From NCBI GenBank assembly GCA_013400115.1, contig VXBP01005051.1, positions 62,001 through 126,000 on the forward strand: a stretch of DNA of 64,000 bases, in the 5' to 3' direction. Position 1 is the first letter of the stretch, and every line of letters begins with the position of its first letter. Below, in pieces: positions 44,771-58,700 of this stretch. Below the pieces are notes generated by a model that did not search any database, was not told the DNA's origin, and was given only the letters and a program-made list of their open reading frames with translations. The position numbers and the translations under genes were made by a program. The stretch comes from Rhinopomastus cyanomelas (Eukaryota; Chordata; Aves; Bucerotiformes; Rhinopomastidae).

Positions 44771-47700
44771 TGGGCACATGGACATAACTGCTAAAGCAGT
44801 ACTTCCCCCCCACACACTCCACCATCTTTTCCCACACACAACTGAGCCAGTTCACAACTTTCCTGCAACAATTTTGCCCTCATTAATGGGATGCATGTTG
44901 AGATCAGAAGGCCCAAATGATGACCTGTCTTTTTGTCTTTTACATCCCTTTGGAGAAAACCATATGACTCCTTGTGTGTCAAGAGTTATAACACATCCCA
45001 GATGCCTCAGCACTAATTGCAATTTTTCTACTAGAAGCTGCTGGTCTCCCCTGAGAAGCTCTTCAACCACAGGCCCGGGTTGTCCAGTGCTGCCACGTTC
45101 CTGAACAGCTTTGTGGTTACAGGCTGGTGAGCTCAGCTCTTGGACGAGCCACCACCAGCACGCCAGCACAAACACTTCCTTAGTCACAAACTGCATATGC
45201 AGAAGATGCTGGAAACCAGAGCACCATGAGGTTTGCCAGAAGCAAAATCTACTTCCATGATGGGAGCTGGGTTGAAGAGTTGAGAAAATCAATCTCATTT
45301 GCAGGGTCTCGGTAGAACTACAATGAAAATGCCACCAAATGCAAACTTTGCTTAAAATAAGGAAAACACTCCTGCCTTCCTTCTTGTAATCCCATCTTTT
45401 GCTTAATAGGTGAGGCAAATACAATTAGCAATGCAGGAGGCAGCATCTGTACCTACCAGCACTATTGTCTCCAGCCAGGAACAGAGGGGACAGAGAACTC
45501 ACCTTCCCTGCCAGGTTGCCCCCAGCAGACTAAAGCTGCATCAGCTGAATGCCAAGAGGACCAGTTCTGCTCTGTCCTATGCTGAGAGCTCACACAGACA
45601 ACTTCCCAATGTCCCCAGCCTTACTTGATGCGGATCACTGTGCCTCCATAGATATGAATAGTTAGTGGGGCTGTCTGGGAGGCACTGCAGGGAGAAACAC
45701 AGGCAGCAGTCTAGAGGGTCCCGGTGCTGCCAAGTACTAAGATTGCATTAGCACGGGTCAGTCTCTGAAGACTTGGGGTTAGTGATGCTAACAGGTTTGC
45801 TCCCTGCTCTCCCACACTTCTAGCTTCCTGGGGAGAAGGAAACAGGGCTCCATGTTCCCCAGCCAGGAGTTCACAGTGCAGAGACCACCTTCACCTGCTC
45901 CAGCATGGTGGAATTTCCGTCATGCTCCTGAGAGCTGCTGTGCAAGGTGCCTCAAGTGTCCAGGACACTCCTGGAACTCCAGCTCAGTGCTCTTTCAAGG
46001 CCCATGCTATGCCAGGTTCCCTCTAAGAAAGTGGGTGGAGTGCAGTAGCAGGAGGAGGAAAGAATTAACACCTCTCACAGATGTCCCTCTTGATGGTATC
46101 ACATCCCAGCCATACCTCTTACAGAACATCTGGGAACTGTCCCTGTGCCCTTGCTACCAGCTCTGCCCAGGTGTTGTCCACTTGCACTGAGCAGAAAGCA
46201 ATGCCAGCAGGCTACTCACCATGCAGGGAAGCCTTACCTTGATCCTATCTCTGCAAGAAGGAGATGGCACCCTGCTTTGACTGTGTTTCTCCACCATTAG
46301 CAGAAGGAGCCAGGACTTCTTACACACCAGGTGCAAACGTCTGCAGATATGTTGCTATAAGGTCTGAAAAAAATAAAAGCAAACCCTTCCTTGCACCCCA
46401 TGGAGAAGAACAGCTGGACTAGCTGCCCCAGTTTGTGGTCACTGCTGCTCTGGGAAGCAGAGGAGAGCATCTGCTGTCCTCCTGAGCTCTCCTCTAGGCA
46501 CTGTTATCAGCAATGCACACAGCGATGATATTTGTGGTCTAAACTTTCCCATCCGTGTGTCTGAAGGTCCTGTACACTGTGCTATCAATCATCCTCAGAA
46601 ATATTAAGCTGCTGGATAGTTGACATCGTCACATGCTCTGTTCGTTCACTTGAGGATCAAGTGTCTCAGCAAAAGCAGGATTAGAGCCCAAATGCGGAGC
46701 CTCCCCCATCCCTGATCTCATTATGGCCCTGCCTTATGCACAAACCTCTTTTCCCTCCAGGTCTCTTCCCACAGCACTGACCACAGGTCATAAATTAATA
46801 AGTGCATGTATTTCTAAAATCAGGTTTGTGGTGAGCGAGATGCTGAAGATGAAGTGGAGAGGAGGAGGAAAGAAAGCCAACATAAACAAACAGTTCAGAC
46901 ACTGCAAAATGTTTAACAACATGCAAGCCCTTCGAAGCCACAAACCCTTCAGTCTCTTACCCACCAGCCAGATCCAATCGGTTCGCTGCCAATGCCAGTG
47001 TGCAAGGTGGTGGTGCACAAGGACCCGGATTCCTTTGCTCTGCCTCCAATTAAGTGCCAAGGGGAAACTCTGGGAAAAAAGTAAACAACAACCTAATCCA
47101 CAGTGGTTCTTTAATCTTGTGCAGCTTGTTAAAACCAAGAGGACAAGATAATCCACCCAGGCTGGAAAGTTGGAGGCTGCTTGTTCCCTCTCCAGAAGAA
47201 ATCAGCTCATGTTTTTCCACAGGTCCCCAAGGGGCTGAAAACACTGACAATGTGCTACAACAATAAAAATAATTGGGGGGAAAAAAAGGAAGGTAATTAT
47301 GGAAAAGGTTCAGAGAAAAACCTGCTTCTGCACAGCTGCTGGGGGTCAGCAGGAGCTGTAACTGCACCAGCCGCTGCTGGTTCCCCACTTCTGGTTGTCA
47401 GAGGACTGGAGAGGCAGAGCCAGGGCCAGGCCTGTAGTGGGATGGGCAGATTCAGTGATTTCAGCATCATCTACAAAAAGGCTGAAGAAGAGGAGGCAGC
47501 TCTGTGTTGCAAGATACATCTTCATCTGGATGAGACGCACAGAGGCAAAGAGCTGGCCAGAGTGGACCATTATGTAGGGCACTTGCTCAGCACTTAAGTT
47601 CACATCTCTTCCTGACATGGATGCTCTTAGGCAGAGGATGGAGGTTGTTCAGAAGGAGAGACATACCCAGCAGGAGAGTACAACCAGCACATGGCATGAC

Positions 47701-48151
47701 CCTGGAGAGCATGAGTGCTGGAGAGGTGACAGAAACTCCCTCACGCCATGAACCTGGTGGAGAAAAAGCATCAGTGGTTCTACTTCCTTCAGGAAGGATG
47801 GGAAAGAGGAGTTGGCAAGGCAGCAGTGCCTCTGCTGAGGTGATGGATGAAGACCCATGACAGGATGAAGAAGATCATTTGGGGCCACCACCACTTGGAC
47901 AAAAGAAACAAAAGTAGCTTTATCAGAAGAGTGCGGAAAGTCAAACCTGGAGCAGCAGAGATGGGTTTGGACAGACACTGAAATTTCTGTTAATAATATT
48001 AACAAAGAGAGAGACATTGAAAAACACCTGTTTTGGGAGACAAATTGCCCAAATAAAAAGAAAAAAACCTAAACTTGCAACTGTGAAGGCTCACACATCC
48101 TAGCTGCAATGGTTGAAGACTTGGTGACTAACCATAGATGCATCAACAAGA
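44771..48151. other. Non-coding stretch with one long chance frame
   Basis: No gene called. The 190-codon minus-strand frame at 44852-45424 is the longest outside CR1, but it has no recognisable domain, is overlapped by other frames and lies within chance expectation. Confidence 0.5.
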
Positions 48152-48562
48152 CAGAATCACAGAATCATTAGGGACTGGAAAGGACCTCGAAAGATCATCT
48201 AGTCCAATCCCCCCGGAACAGCAGGATCACCTAGACCAAGTCACACAGGAACACATCCAGGTGGGTCTTAAATGTCTCCAATGAAGGAGACTCCACAACC
48301 ACCCTGGGCAGCCTGTTCCAGTGCTCTGTCACCCTCACCGTGAAGAAGTTCCTTCTCAGGTTGATGTGGAATCTTCTGTGTTCCAGCTTACAACCATTGC
48401 CCCTCATCCTATCACTAGATGACACTGAGAAGAGCCTGGTTCCATCCTCCTGACACCCACCCCTCAAATATTTATAGACATTAATGAGGTCACCCGTCAG
48501 TCTCCTCTTTTCCAAGCTCAAGAGACCCAGCTCCCTCAGCCTCTCCTGACATAGTAGTGGTT
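48152..48562 (-). mobile_element. CR1 LINE, 5'-truncated (C-terminus and 3' UTR)
   Basis: On the minus strand it runs from the last part of ORF2 through the 3' UTR to 'ctaatgattctgtgattctg' at the plus-strand start. The 3' UTR ('gggggattggactagatgat', 'ctttcgaggtcc') is nearly the same as that of the copy at 36.5-38.0 kb. This supports one shared, fairly recent CR1 subfamily. The 5' break lies near 48560, within ORF2. Confidence 0.92.
48231..48562 (-). pseudogene. CR1 ORF2 C-terminal fragment
   Basis: An open frame of about 110 codons to a TAG at 48231-48233: LCQERLRELGLLSLEKRRLT, then GDLINVYKYLRGG, LFSVSSSDRMRGNGCKLEHR, FFTVRVTEHWNRLPRVVVES, ending FKTHLDVFLCDLV. No internal stop. It overlaps in content with the C-terminal piece at 37759-37958 and keeps the SPSLE segment that is altered there. 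Confidence 0.9.
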
Positions 48563-49744
48563 TAGACCCAGTATTAGTGAGGGATACAAACACGGTGGAA
48601 GATGTAAGTACTGGAAAATAGCCTTGGAAATAATGATTTATTTAAAACTTGTGACTTATTTTGACTTATTTTAAGCAGAACAGACAGATAAGCTAGACCA
48701 GAGTTCTGCCTAGAAGTTTCCTTTCAAAAGGGAAAACTCAGCCTTGGATATAAAAAGAAAGTTCAAATGTCTTTGAACCCAAGGCAAAACTCCCTGCAGA
48801 CTGCACCTCAAACATGGGAAAAAATGGAGGTAACATCTCCTGCTTGGTAAGTAACATCCTAACTTGGTAGAATGAGTCGAGTACGTGAGATAAACGGAAT
48901 AAGAAGAGGTACAAAAAGAAAAATGATTAAACAGCAAAGACAGAAGGGTTTTTGGGAGTGGGAAACAGAAGAGATGGAGTGAGAAATGCTAGAAGTCAAA
49001 CTGAGTTAAACCTGGGAACGGATATTAAAACAAATAGTGAAATGTTCTCTGGCCGTGCAAATACAGAGATAATAAAGACAGAACAGGCAGTGCAGTGATT
49101 CAGGATTGAGGAACAGAGTTCACAGAATATCTAGATGAGGTCCCAAGACTAAATTAATTCTTCTTAGCAGCTCTAGGCAGGGACAAAAATTACAAACACG
49201 AGCTTAGCTGGGTGTCCAGTATGGGAAATGTACTTAGCACAACTGAGATGGAAGTGAAGATCTAAAATCTTCCTGTCATCACGTAGGTAGCATGGGGCTA
49301 GGTAGCTCTCAGCCCAAATTCCTGAGGGAACTACCCTAAGAAATGGCAGGACTAGGAACAACAGTTTTAAGAAATCCACCAGTAAGGAGATGAAAACAAA
49401 ATGCAGCTCCTGTAAGTAAAAGGATGTGAAAGCCATCTGGGCAGCTGCCAACCCAGCGTGCAAGAGAAGAAGCCACACTGGGGAGGGCTGTGAAGTGTTG
49501 AGGGGGTGCCGAACTCTGCTGTTTGGGATAGTCTTCATTTACATCTCCCTTTTTATGTTAATACCTGATCTTCTAGATAAAGGAAATATGCAGGTTACTG
49601 AATCGTTTAGTGCAGTGCGGTGAGGGGAGGTGATTTGTTCTGACAAACAGAATGAGACAGCCCGTGCAATGGAGAAGGAGACTGGGGTTGGGTGGAGGGG
49701 CAGCTGTGAACAGGTAGGGAAGAGGACAGGTCAGCTGCAGGCAA
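48563..49744. other. Non-coding stretch, no gene recognised
   Basis: Unique sequence, no gene. It is purine-rich through much of 48900-49100. Confidence 0.5.
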
Positions 49745-49816
49745 TTTGCAGAGGAGTCCCCTGTAGAGTGGTCCTGAGACTGGCCCTAGTCAACAATTTC
49801 CCTAATGGGCTTGTCT
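49745..49816 (+). repeat. Degenerate CR1 reverse-transcriptase relic
   Basis: The sequence from 'agaggagtcccctg' to 'caacaatttccctaatgggc' resembles the CR1 stretch encoding SGVPQGSVLGPVLFN-IFIND. The plus-strand frame here reads RGVPCRVVLRLALVNNFPNG, keeping GVP, VL, L-N and F-N in register. The match does not extend clearly to either side. This would be an old internal CR1 piece without its tail. Confidence 0.5.
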
Positions 49817-52800
49817 TAATTAAACTGTTCCATGAGAAGCAGAAGAAAGCCAGTGACATCACACTGAAAGCACAGCTGGAGGGTGGGTCAATCCCTGGAG
49901 CAAACCACATAGCTTTTAAGAGTTTCTACTGCAAATGGGGAATTCATAAGTTGAAAATGACTGAAGATTAAAAGACCCTGCTGTAGGAATTAATTACAGG
50001 CTAGTTAGTGAGCTACAAAGCTGGCAAATTTGATCTGAAGGTGTATGCAGAGGAGGGCTTCCAGCAGAGAAGGGCATCACCCAATTAACAAGATAAACTC
50101 TTCATCCATTCTCAAGATCAGCAGTAGGTGCAAAGAAAGGCAGCTGGCATCACCAGCAGATGGGAGCTGTCCCAAGAAGAGGGGATATCTGACCTTTTGT
50201 TATACATGATCCATGAAATCTCAGTTATTTTACTGAAGGAGATGTGATGCTGTCTCCGTCCCAACTGTAGCTAATAAACAAGGGGGAAAGCAACAGAGAT
50301 GGAAGGATGGCATGATACAAAGACTATACAACCTAGCTAGAAGCATATCTAGCTCAAAAGTGTGCCTCACCAAAGCAAGGAAGCAGCTCAGGCATCAAAA
50401 AAGAAGAAAGATTTTTAAGATGGTGCCTGCTCAGATGGATTCTGTGAGAAGGTTCCTAGCTGAGAGTTTGGCCAACACACTGGGGTTAATGCACCCACTG
50501 CTCTGAAAAGTACCAAGGGATTTTCAGCAGCCAGAAATTGCCAAGACCTAGGGTTTAAATCTCCCCTGTTGAAATGCAACTATTTATTCAGAGCAGTTCC
50601 ACTTGAGCAACTATGTGAAATGCTGCTCTGAGAGTCTCAAAAGTCTCCTGGGGAGCAGGTAAAAAATACATATATTCTGTCTGGAGCTGATTCTCTTTCC
50701 ACACTTCTCTACCTCTCATCCCTTTTCACCACTAACAGGATTTGCATCAGAGCAGACCAGTCCTCGGAGCCATGCAGCTCTCTGCATCTCTCCCTGAGCC
50801 TGTCACGCCATGGAGACATTACCTGTGGGCACTCAAGCGTGAGGAGCAGGGTCCCAGCCAGCCGGGAGGGACCCTGGTCACACAACACACCTCTGTGCCA
50901 CTCCTGGCAAGACAGAAACAGTTCAGGCATGGTGAGGTATTGCACAGTTTAGACGTGTCCAAAAAATACCAGCTAGGAGCAGATGCTTTCAGAGCCACTC
51001 AAGGCTTTCTTAAACAACATGAGCTTACTTGCAACTAAAGAAAACTGAGCCATCTCCATCCTAAGCCAAATAAGAAGTTACCAGCATGCTTGGTGGTCCT
51101 CAGGGTAAAAACATCTCATCTTAACATGCACCATGTCCTTAAGCTTCTGCTATGGGGAATGGCCACTCTTCAGGAGATCTAGGTGTCCCAGTGATGGGGT
51201 TTGTTTTTCATGAGCCCAGTGTTCCATGTTTTCTTGTGAACAACAGCTAGACCCTGCAAAAAGAGACTGCTCAGCCAGAGTTCTCCTTTTTTGGGGATGG
51301 CTGTTTTTTATATCACTCTCCCTTCCTTTATTCAACATTATTTGTTCCACCTGCTCAGTGGTACTGGTGGGAAGATGCACACCAAAGCCTATACATGAAC
51401 CAGGAATGTTGCAAGTCAAATGCCACAGCACCACCAAAGAGCAAACCTGAGCAGACTTAATCCTTCTCCAGCTGCTCAGCTCCTAGTCATCCATCTCTTG
51501 CAGCTCAGTTTGGCAGCAGGGCTGAGCCAAGAGGGAAGAGCTGGTGCTGGAGTAGGGCAGGAGGCAGAAGGGTGCTTTGCAGTGGGCAGCGTGGCTCCTT
51601 TGTCTGCAGGTGGGAGTAGCCCAAGTGGCCAATACACAAAAATTTAGCAATAACACTTCCCACTCCTCCAAGCTCATAGCATGAGAGCAGGCAGGTCAGT
51701 CCCCAGGGCTGTGGCTCCTAACGCTAGCAGGGTGAGACACAGTTGGCACTTCTATGCCTCCTTCTTGTCCAAAGCCATCACCTTTCCATCTTCTTTAGTT
51801 TCGATGCGGTCTCAGGAGGTTAAACTGCAAGAGAGAAGATGCAAGCAAACTGCATGTGGTGCCAGTAGGAACATGCCCTGTGCTGCTGTGTCCCACCCAA
51901 TTAGCCAGCCCCTCCTTTGCACTTGCACAGCCCAGGCTGGCACTGCTGCACTGCACATCACACACTCTGCCTCACCATCCCTCACCACCACCAGCCTCCT
52001 GTAGCTGCAGTCGGAGAGGGGACAGGACAGGTTCAGGATACCCAATCCCAGCCCTCAATGGGTGCCTGGCAGTCGCCATGAGGCTCTCTCTCACCCTCCT
52101 TGCTGCCCACGGCACAGGCATCCCCTCCCCTCCTCCTGCCCTTCTCCATTTGTTGGATGAAGGGCGCATTTGACCTCAATCTGTCTGCTTGGATTAGAAT
52201 CTGGAGCCGTTCCTCTCTGCCGAGCACAGAGCCCCATCAGGGCTGCGAGGCCGCATCTGCCACAGCAGGTTATTCAAGAAGGGGCTCAGCAAGGGCTGTG
52301 CCAGCGCAGGGCAGCAGGGATGCTGAGGTGAGAAGGAGGAGCGCTGCCTGCAGCTGCCTGAGCCACCCCTCCTGTGGGGACACAGCATCCCTCAAACTCA
52401 GCTTACCTGAGAGGTGGAGGCCAAACAGAAAAGGTCAAGGGGTGAAGTAGGAATGGGGGCTTCTTATTAAAATTGAATGGAGAGGGCTACATAAACTGAG
52501 TTCCTGCTGCAGGAACATGGGCCCTTTGGGTTTAGAGAAGTATGTCTTTGTTGTACTCCAGAGAGACTTACAAACAAAGGTAGATAAAAAGGTAAGTATA
52601 TAAAATGCAACAGAGCCCAGTCTGTGGTGGCACCGTATGGCTCCAAACTGCTGCACTCTCCTCCCTGTCCCCAAATCACTGGACACACTGAAACTGCCCT
52701 CTGGAAGCCACTGACATCCCCACTAAGTGCGTGGACAGGTGAGCTCTTGCAGGGAGCACTTTTGGCGTTTACTTCATCCTGCCCCATGGCAGCAGCTCCT

Positions 52801-55326
52801 TCTGCTTAGGCTGGAGCCCAGCATCACAGCAGAGATAATGCAAACAAAGAACCAGAAGATAGGCAGAAGATGCCCTTCATCCCCAAGTGGACAAAAAGAG
52901 GCAGAGGCATTTGCACAATGAGTTGACTGGCCAGTCAGGGAAGAAGCAGAAGTTTAACAGTGTGACACTGCTCGCATGCACACAGCCAGGTAAACTGGTC
53001 AAGACGGGAGAGCAAGAAGCCCCAAAGGTCTCTGTTGCATTGGATGAGGATGATAGGCCAAGTCTGACAGCTCTGTGTGCTGTCACCATCCACTGTGTGG
53101 CATTCGTTGAGGGACAATGGGACAAACAACACTCAGAGCACCAACAAGTGAGCTACCAGGCAGCCTGACACAGTCAAGAACTGTCCCCAGCTGCACACAC
53201 CTCTCCAAGCCTCTCCCCTCTCTTTCTTTTGGAAACACCTGGTCAGAGGAGAGGTCTGCTGGCAGTACTCAGCTTATTATGGATGTTTCTGATTGCATTG
53301 AACCCCAAGCTTCAGGAGGAACCATCACATCCAGTGACAGTGGTTAATGCCCTGGAAACATGAAAATTGCAGCCTATCATACGGCACCAGTGTGTCCCGC
53401 AGCACTACAGCTTCTTAACCCAGTGCTGGAACTGAGCAGCTGTATTCAGCCCCTAACCAAACCCATGACTGGTGGCTGTGGTGTTAAATGGTGGGTGGAT
53501 TTCCCTTACTCAGCAGACCTCTGCCAAGAAACATAGATTTAGCTTCTGAAATGGCTCAAAATCTCAGGCATTCATGTCAGACATTTCCAGTTCCTCACTG
53601 ACTCCCTGGTGAGGAGCAGTATCAGTGCTGGTAGGAATTTCTATTAAACCTATCTGTCTTTCCCATGTCCAGAATCACAAGACCTTGCCCCAGCCACCAA
53701 TAAGGACACGTTGCAGACATGTAGGCTGAGGCTGAGGTGCACATCTTTCACGGGAGGTGCAGCTCGGCACTCCTCCATGATGTTCTCTCGCCCTGTGCCT
53801 TACCCAGTTTGCAGTCACTGCCCTCAGACACCTTGCTAAGTTCCTAGGTGGAAATCCAAAAGAAACCCCAGTCAGGCTGGAGACATTATGGGTGTGACAG
53901 GCCTTGGAGAAACCACACACCACTCTCCACCTGTTCACCTCCAAGGGGAGAAGCCACCACTTGCTCTGAAGTTACAGTTCTGCAAGCAGAAAAGCCAACA
54001 GAATGCAGACGGGCACTTGCCATCCTGACACTGCACAGCTCCACTACTGCCCAGCCTGTTCATTCTGTCCCTGCGGCCACTGAGGTTCAGCCAGCAGCTG
54101 GGGTGACACGATGGAGGCCCGGCTGCCACTTCATGCTGGAGGACATAACATCCCGGGGCATTAACAGCAAGGAGAGTGACACATCCCTCCAGCTGCCCTG
54201 ACAGCTGGCCTGGCTGTGCTCTCACTCCTCTGTTCCTTCTATTCTACCCAGCCCATGACCCCACAGTCCAAAAGCTTCCTCTTATTTCTGTCCAGTGACA
54301 CAGAAAAACAGCCATCAGGATCGGGGGGAAGGAGTCAGATGCCAGCGTGGAGAAATCCTCGGAGTCAGACACATAAACAAACCCAAATCACCGCTTCTCA
54401 TGGATGTCACAATAAGTAGCACAAAGTGTAGCTGCAGGAAAAAAAATCCAATAGACACCAATTAAATGCATGACTTGACTGCCTCTGCCACAGCAGCCAG
54501 TGGTGGCTTGCTGGTGGCAGCGAAGTATCACTGGTCATTGCTGACACTGCTGAGCCGCTGACTTTCCCAAGGGATGCCAGGGACACTCAGTCTTACCAGT
54601 GCAACACATGCCAGCATGCCAGTGCTCTTATTGCCAAGAAGAGCATAACACCACTTGTGTTCTGCCTTAAAACAGGGGATCGTCCCTTTGCTGTGAGCCC
54701 AAACCTTCTTGGAGCATTAATGGTGGCTGGGCCCAATGGCAAAAAATCTCATTTAGGCTGCCCAAGGTCTGGGCAAGCACTGGCAGGACGTATCTGCTAG
54801 TGCTAAGGAGGATGCTGCAGCCAGGGCCTGCCCAGTGCCACATCCTCTGACATGACAAAGAAGAGGATCACCCCATGCCAGGGATATCCAAAGCAGCTGT
54901 TGGGCAGCAATGTGGGACAGCTAAGAGAAAACCCACAGCCCATTCCTGAGCCATAGTTTTTCCTTGCCAACCCACAGTCATGTTGCCACCTGCCTTAAAC
55001 ATCCCAAAGACAGCTCCAAAGAGTCACACTGCAGGGATAGACACAACAGCACCAGACAACCCAGCCACATCATCCCCACTAGCAAGCCCTTCCAAAACCA
55101 GCCCTCCCAGTGCTGGCAATCAGGCCCTGTGCATGACGCCACGGCTGCCCTGGGCATCTGCACCACCCCTCTTCTGAGGGGGGGGCGTTGAGCCCCAGTA
55201 TGCCCCATAGCACTTCTCTCTGCTTCACTACAGCCTGCTGACTTGTCCTCTGCACGGCTGGACAGGAGCGTTTAGCGCATTGCACCCGCATCTGCAGACA
55301 CACGCTTCCCTCCTCTCATTTGAGCT
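49817..55326. other. Non-coding stretch, no gene recognised
   Basis: About 5.5 kb in which I recognise no gene, RNA or repeat. The part at about 52195-52380 is richer in GC with scattered CpG but falls short of a CpG island. Confidence 0.5.
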
Positions 55327-55345
55327 GCAGCCACTAGAGGGAAAT
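55327..55345 (+). promoter_or_regulatory. CTCF-like motif
   Basis: GCAGCCACTAGAGGGAAAT matches the CTCF core CCASYAGRKGGCR at 11 positions in a row, then has A for the expected C. Motif quality is moderate, and such matches occur by chance in tens of kilobases. Binding cannot be judged from sequence. Confidence 0.3.
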
Positions 55346-55589
55346 CCAGCCCGCTGATCAGCTCCAAGCTCTGATGCAATGGGCAGCAGTCAGTGCCTCC
55401 ACCTGAGCAACTCATCCCCGGTGCCCTTCAAGAGCCCCTCACGATATGAGCATCCATGGACAGTCAGAGAGCCCTGCTGGCTACCACTGAACCTGGAGAA
55501 GGCCCCTGATTCAATGTCACAAGCTGGAGCTTAGCTGTGACTCTGTTTCTTCCAGCTGGATGATGGTGCTGCTCCTCCAAGCTGATTAA
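55346..55589. other. Non-coding spacer
   Basis: Nothing recognised between the CTCF-like motif and the next AT-rich block. Confidence 0.5.
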
Positions 55590-55720
55590 GAAGAGTAGGA
55601 AATAACAACACTAATAATGAAATAACACTTTAAAAACTTCCCATAACCCTGAAATGCTCATTAATTATGAATTTTGCATGGCAACTGTTACCAAGAGAGT
55701 CTCCTCTGAAACTGATGTTC
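55590..55720. promoter_or_regulatory. Candidate AT-rich non-coding element
   Basis: Contains 'acactaataatgaaataaca', 'gctcattaattatgaatttt' and the near-palindrome GGCAACTGTTACC, which holds a MYB-type core CAACTG. AT-rich within GC-balanced surroundings, with no coding frame. Confidence 0.25.
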
Positions 55721-58700
55721 AAAGAACTTTACATCAAATCTTCAAAAAGCTGAGAAGGTTCAAGCTACAAAGTCGAAACATCTGTTGCTTTCCATGCATT
55801 TTTCAATGGGGAGATCAGAGAGGAGAAAAAAGTGTACAAAATAATCCTGGTTCTGCTTTATTATTTAAATACAATGACAGCCTATGATATACACTCTGTG
55901 CGGAGAGGGAGTGCAAAAATGAAGTCAGAACTGTTACCCACTTCTACCTACTAGAGCCAAAAATATAATGTGCTTCCATTTGCTTCAAATTTAGCCCTCC
56001 TGGGAAATGCTGTACTAACAGCCCTGGGGGATGAAGTCTAAAAGAGGAAAAGAAGGGCAACTTCTCCAGCAGAAACAATGAACTGACAGTCTCATCCCTC
56101 CTCTGACTGCCATGCAAAGCCTAGCTGTGGTGGGAAAGCTGGGAGACGAGGCTGTGGGGTGTACCTCCCAGCTACAACTAACGCCTCCTCCCTTCACAGC
56201 AGCCAGCAGGGAACAAGCAGAAAAGGTTGTCCTCTACGCCTTCAAAAACTGCCTTCAAAACACCCTTTCTGCACTCAGCTTTTTGCCCTACAGGCAGGCA
56301 GAAATCTGGAGACCAGTGCCTCTTTCACACCCAATCAGTTCCATCTGGTGAGGTCTTTAGTAGACCTGGCTGCAACATTTTTCAAAATTTTATTTGAGAA
56401 AAACTAGCATCTAGCTACCCAAAGCCAAATCTTTCAAGCAATGAAACGACAACCAACATTCCCGACGTTTTCCAAGGCTTTGCAAAATATTTGGTGTCCT
56501 GTAGGCTCGATATCGCCGTCACTGCAACGTTGCCGGGTTTTTGTTGAACGGTGTGAGAGGATTTCTAACAACATTTGGATGAAAGACCTCAATTCAACAC
56601 ACAGCACAGCAACCTCTAGCCAGGGTAGTCTCAGAGATGTGACCCAGAGGTCTGCAGGGTCCTTGAACTCGTGATGTTTCAACCTCTCTCCCTGTAGCCT
56701 CAAGCTCTACTGCATCTCAAGGCCAGTATCTGAGGAACAGCTTGCCAGCAGACATGCCTTTCTTTAAACGGGAAAAATGACTTCAGCTTTCAAACCACAG
56801 GCTTTTGGGGACTGCTGCCCCTCAGAGACCTAATGCTGAGCTGGAAACAGAACAGTCTGCCACCTTCATCTAATGCCAGGAACCAAGACTAATTAGCAAA
56901 CTTCAGACGAAGAGCTGGACATCAAGGACATCTAAAACATGAAGCTGGGAATAGCTTCTTGGGTCACCACACCAAGTCTCTGCTGTCACAGGTGATGAAT
57001 TGTCCCTTAACAAACATAAAGATCAAAGCTGTGGTTCAAATCTACCCAAAGGAGGGTGGAGCAGATGGATTATCTGCTCACAAAAACCCTCTAAAAAGCC
57101 TGAGATTCATGTCCAAGCTCAGACCTGTCTTCATGCATTGAAACTTTCCTCAAGGCATAGTCTTCTGCTACTGTGGAGCATTTGAGTTCCCCTCATGCCT
57201 CACCCCTTCCAGGAGAAAGGGGTCAAAGTTCTTCAAAGAGAGACTTTCTTCTGCCCAGAGAACCTGCTTTCAGCCCCAGTTCTTTTGGAGGCCACTGAGA
57301 AATTCAGCAGCTGCTGGCTCAGAGCACGCAGGGATGGGTTATCAAACGCTGCTCCTGAAGGCACGTGAAATGTCCTAGGCACTGTCATGCTGAACTCCTG
57401 TCCATCCTCTTGCTTTCACTGTAATTTGTAATTTCAGTTTCAGCCCCAGCAGTTCAATGACCCTTGGGGCTTGGTTGGGTCAGAAAGATCGGAACAAGAG
57501 GAGGACAAGGGAATTAATGTCCTCAGAGTGCTCTGTCCCAGCAGCACTCCTAGCTCCCTTCTCTCCCAGACCCAGGGGGCCGCCAGGCAGATCCTGCCCT
57601 GTAAATCCCATCAGGATTCATTGACTCCTGCCCATGCGACCAGCCAGCAGCAGTTAGAAGTAAAGTTACAAGTCAGTGCAGAAATTCCCTCCTCCCCAAG
57701 CAGCGCGTTTCAATGACCACAGCGTGGGCTTCCAAGTGGATTTGTCAAACCAGGCCTATAAAGCAAATTGAATAATCTTGTGCTTCAGACCTATAAAATA
57801 TAAGTATTGTCGTTGAAAGTACTTTGACAAAGTAATAAAGATGAAGAGTGAGGGAAAGGAGTGAGGAGAGAAACCAGCTCCTTGTTAACGTGGTGTAACT
57901 GAACCCAGTTGACGCCTGGCTCCAAGGTAGCTCTCCACTGTAGGAGCCACCGGGGCACATCCAGCTGTGTGGCTGCATGATCTGGACTTACAGCTACAAG
58001 GCTGTTTAATCACTCATTTTGCCCAAGACCGCCCTCCTTGCTGGTCAATCTCCACGGCTCTCCAGAAAAAAGACCTCAAGGGGAAGAGCTGGAGATAACT
58101 GAGAGGTTGGAGAAGACCTGATAGCAGTTAGACATTGTTCCACAGACAGCATCTATGAGCAACCTGACCTTCATGTTTTTGCTGAGAAGAATCAGTAGAA
58201 AGAGGATTTAATTGCAACAGGCAGCTCTAGGCTTGCAGAGAGACTGCAAACCTGCAGTTGTTTCAAAGAAGCAGTAGGGGACTATCTCATCACAGTTTGG
58301 GACAGAAAGAACACTGATGCGTTGGGTGGGTCCAACATGAATTGGGCAGACTCTTACCATAAATTCTGATATTAAAGATAAACATAGGTTCCTCCCCACA
58401 GTGGCATGTCCCTACTTCCATGAGAACCTGAATTCAGAGGGACTTCCTGAGCCCTGGCCACTGTGACACCATGGTACAGGGATTAGTTGCAAACATCTGC
58501 TGTCCCTAAGATAAAAAGATAACCTCACCCTGCCAGTACCAGTTTTGACCATTTGGTAGCAAGCTATAGGAACAGTGCTCAAGGTTTTGTTTCCTGAACC
58601 CCAGTTCAGTCCCTGCACTCCAACACCCTCTTGCAAACCACTCTAGTACTGAAGACAAACCACCTGTGTAAGAAGAAATGTTGGAAACAACCATCAGCTG

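Noticed and set aside
44852..45424. 190-codon open frame on the minus strand
   Set aside because: Within chance expectation, no recognisable family, and overlapped by other frames.
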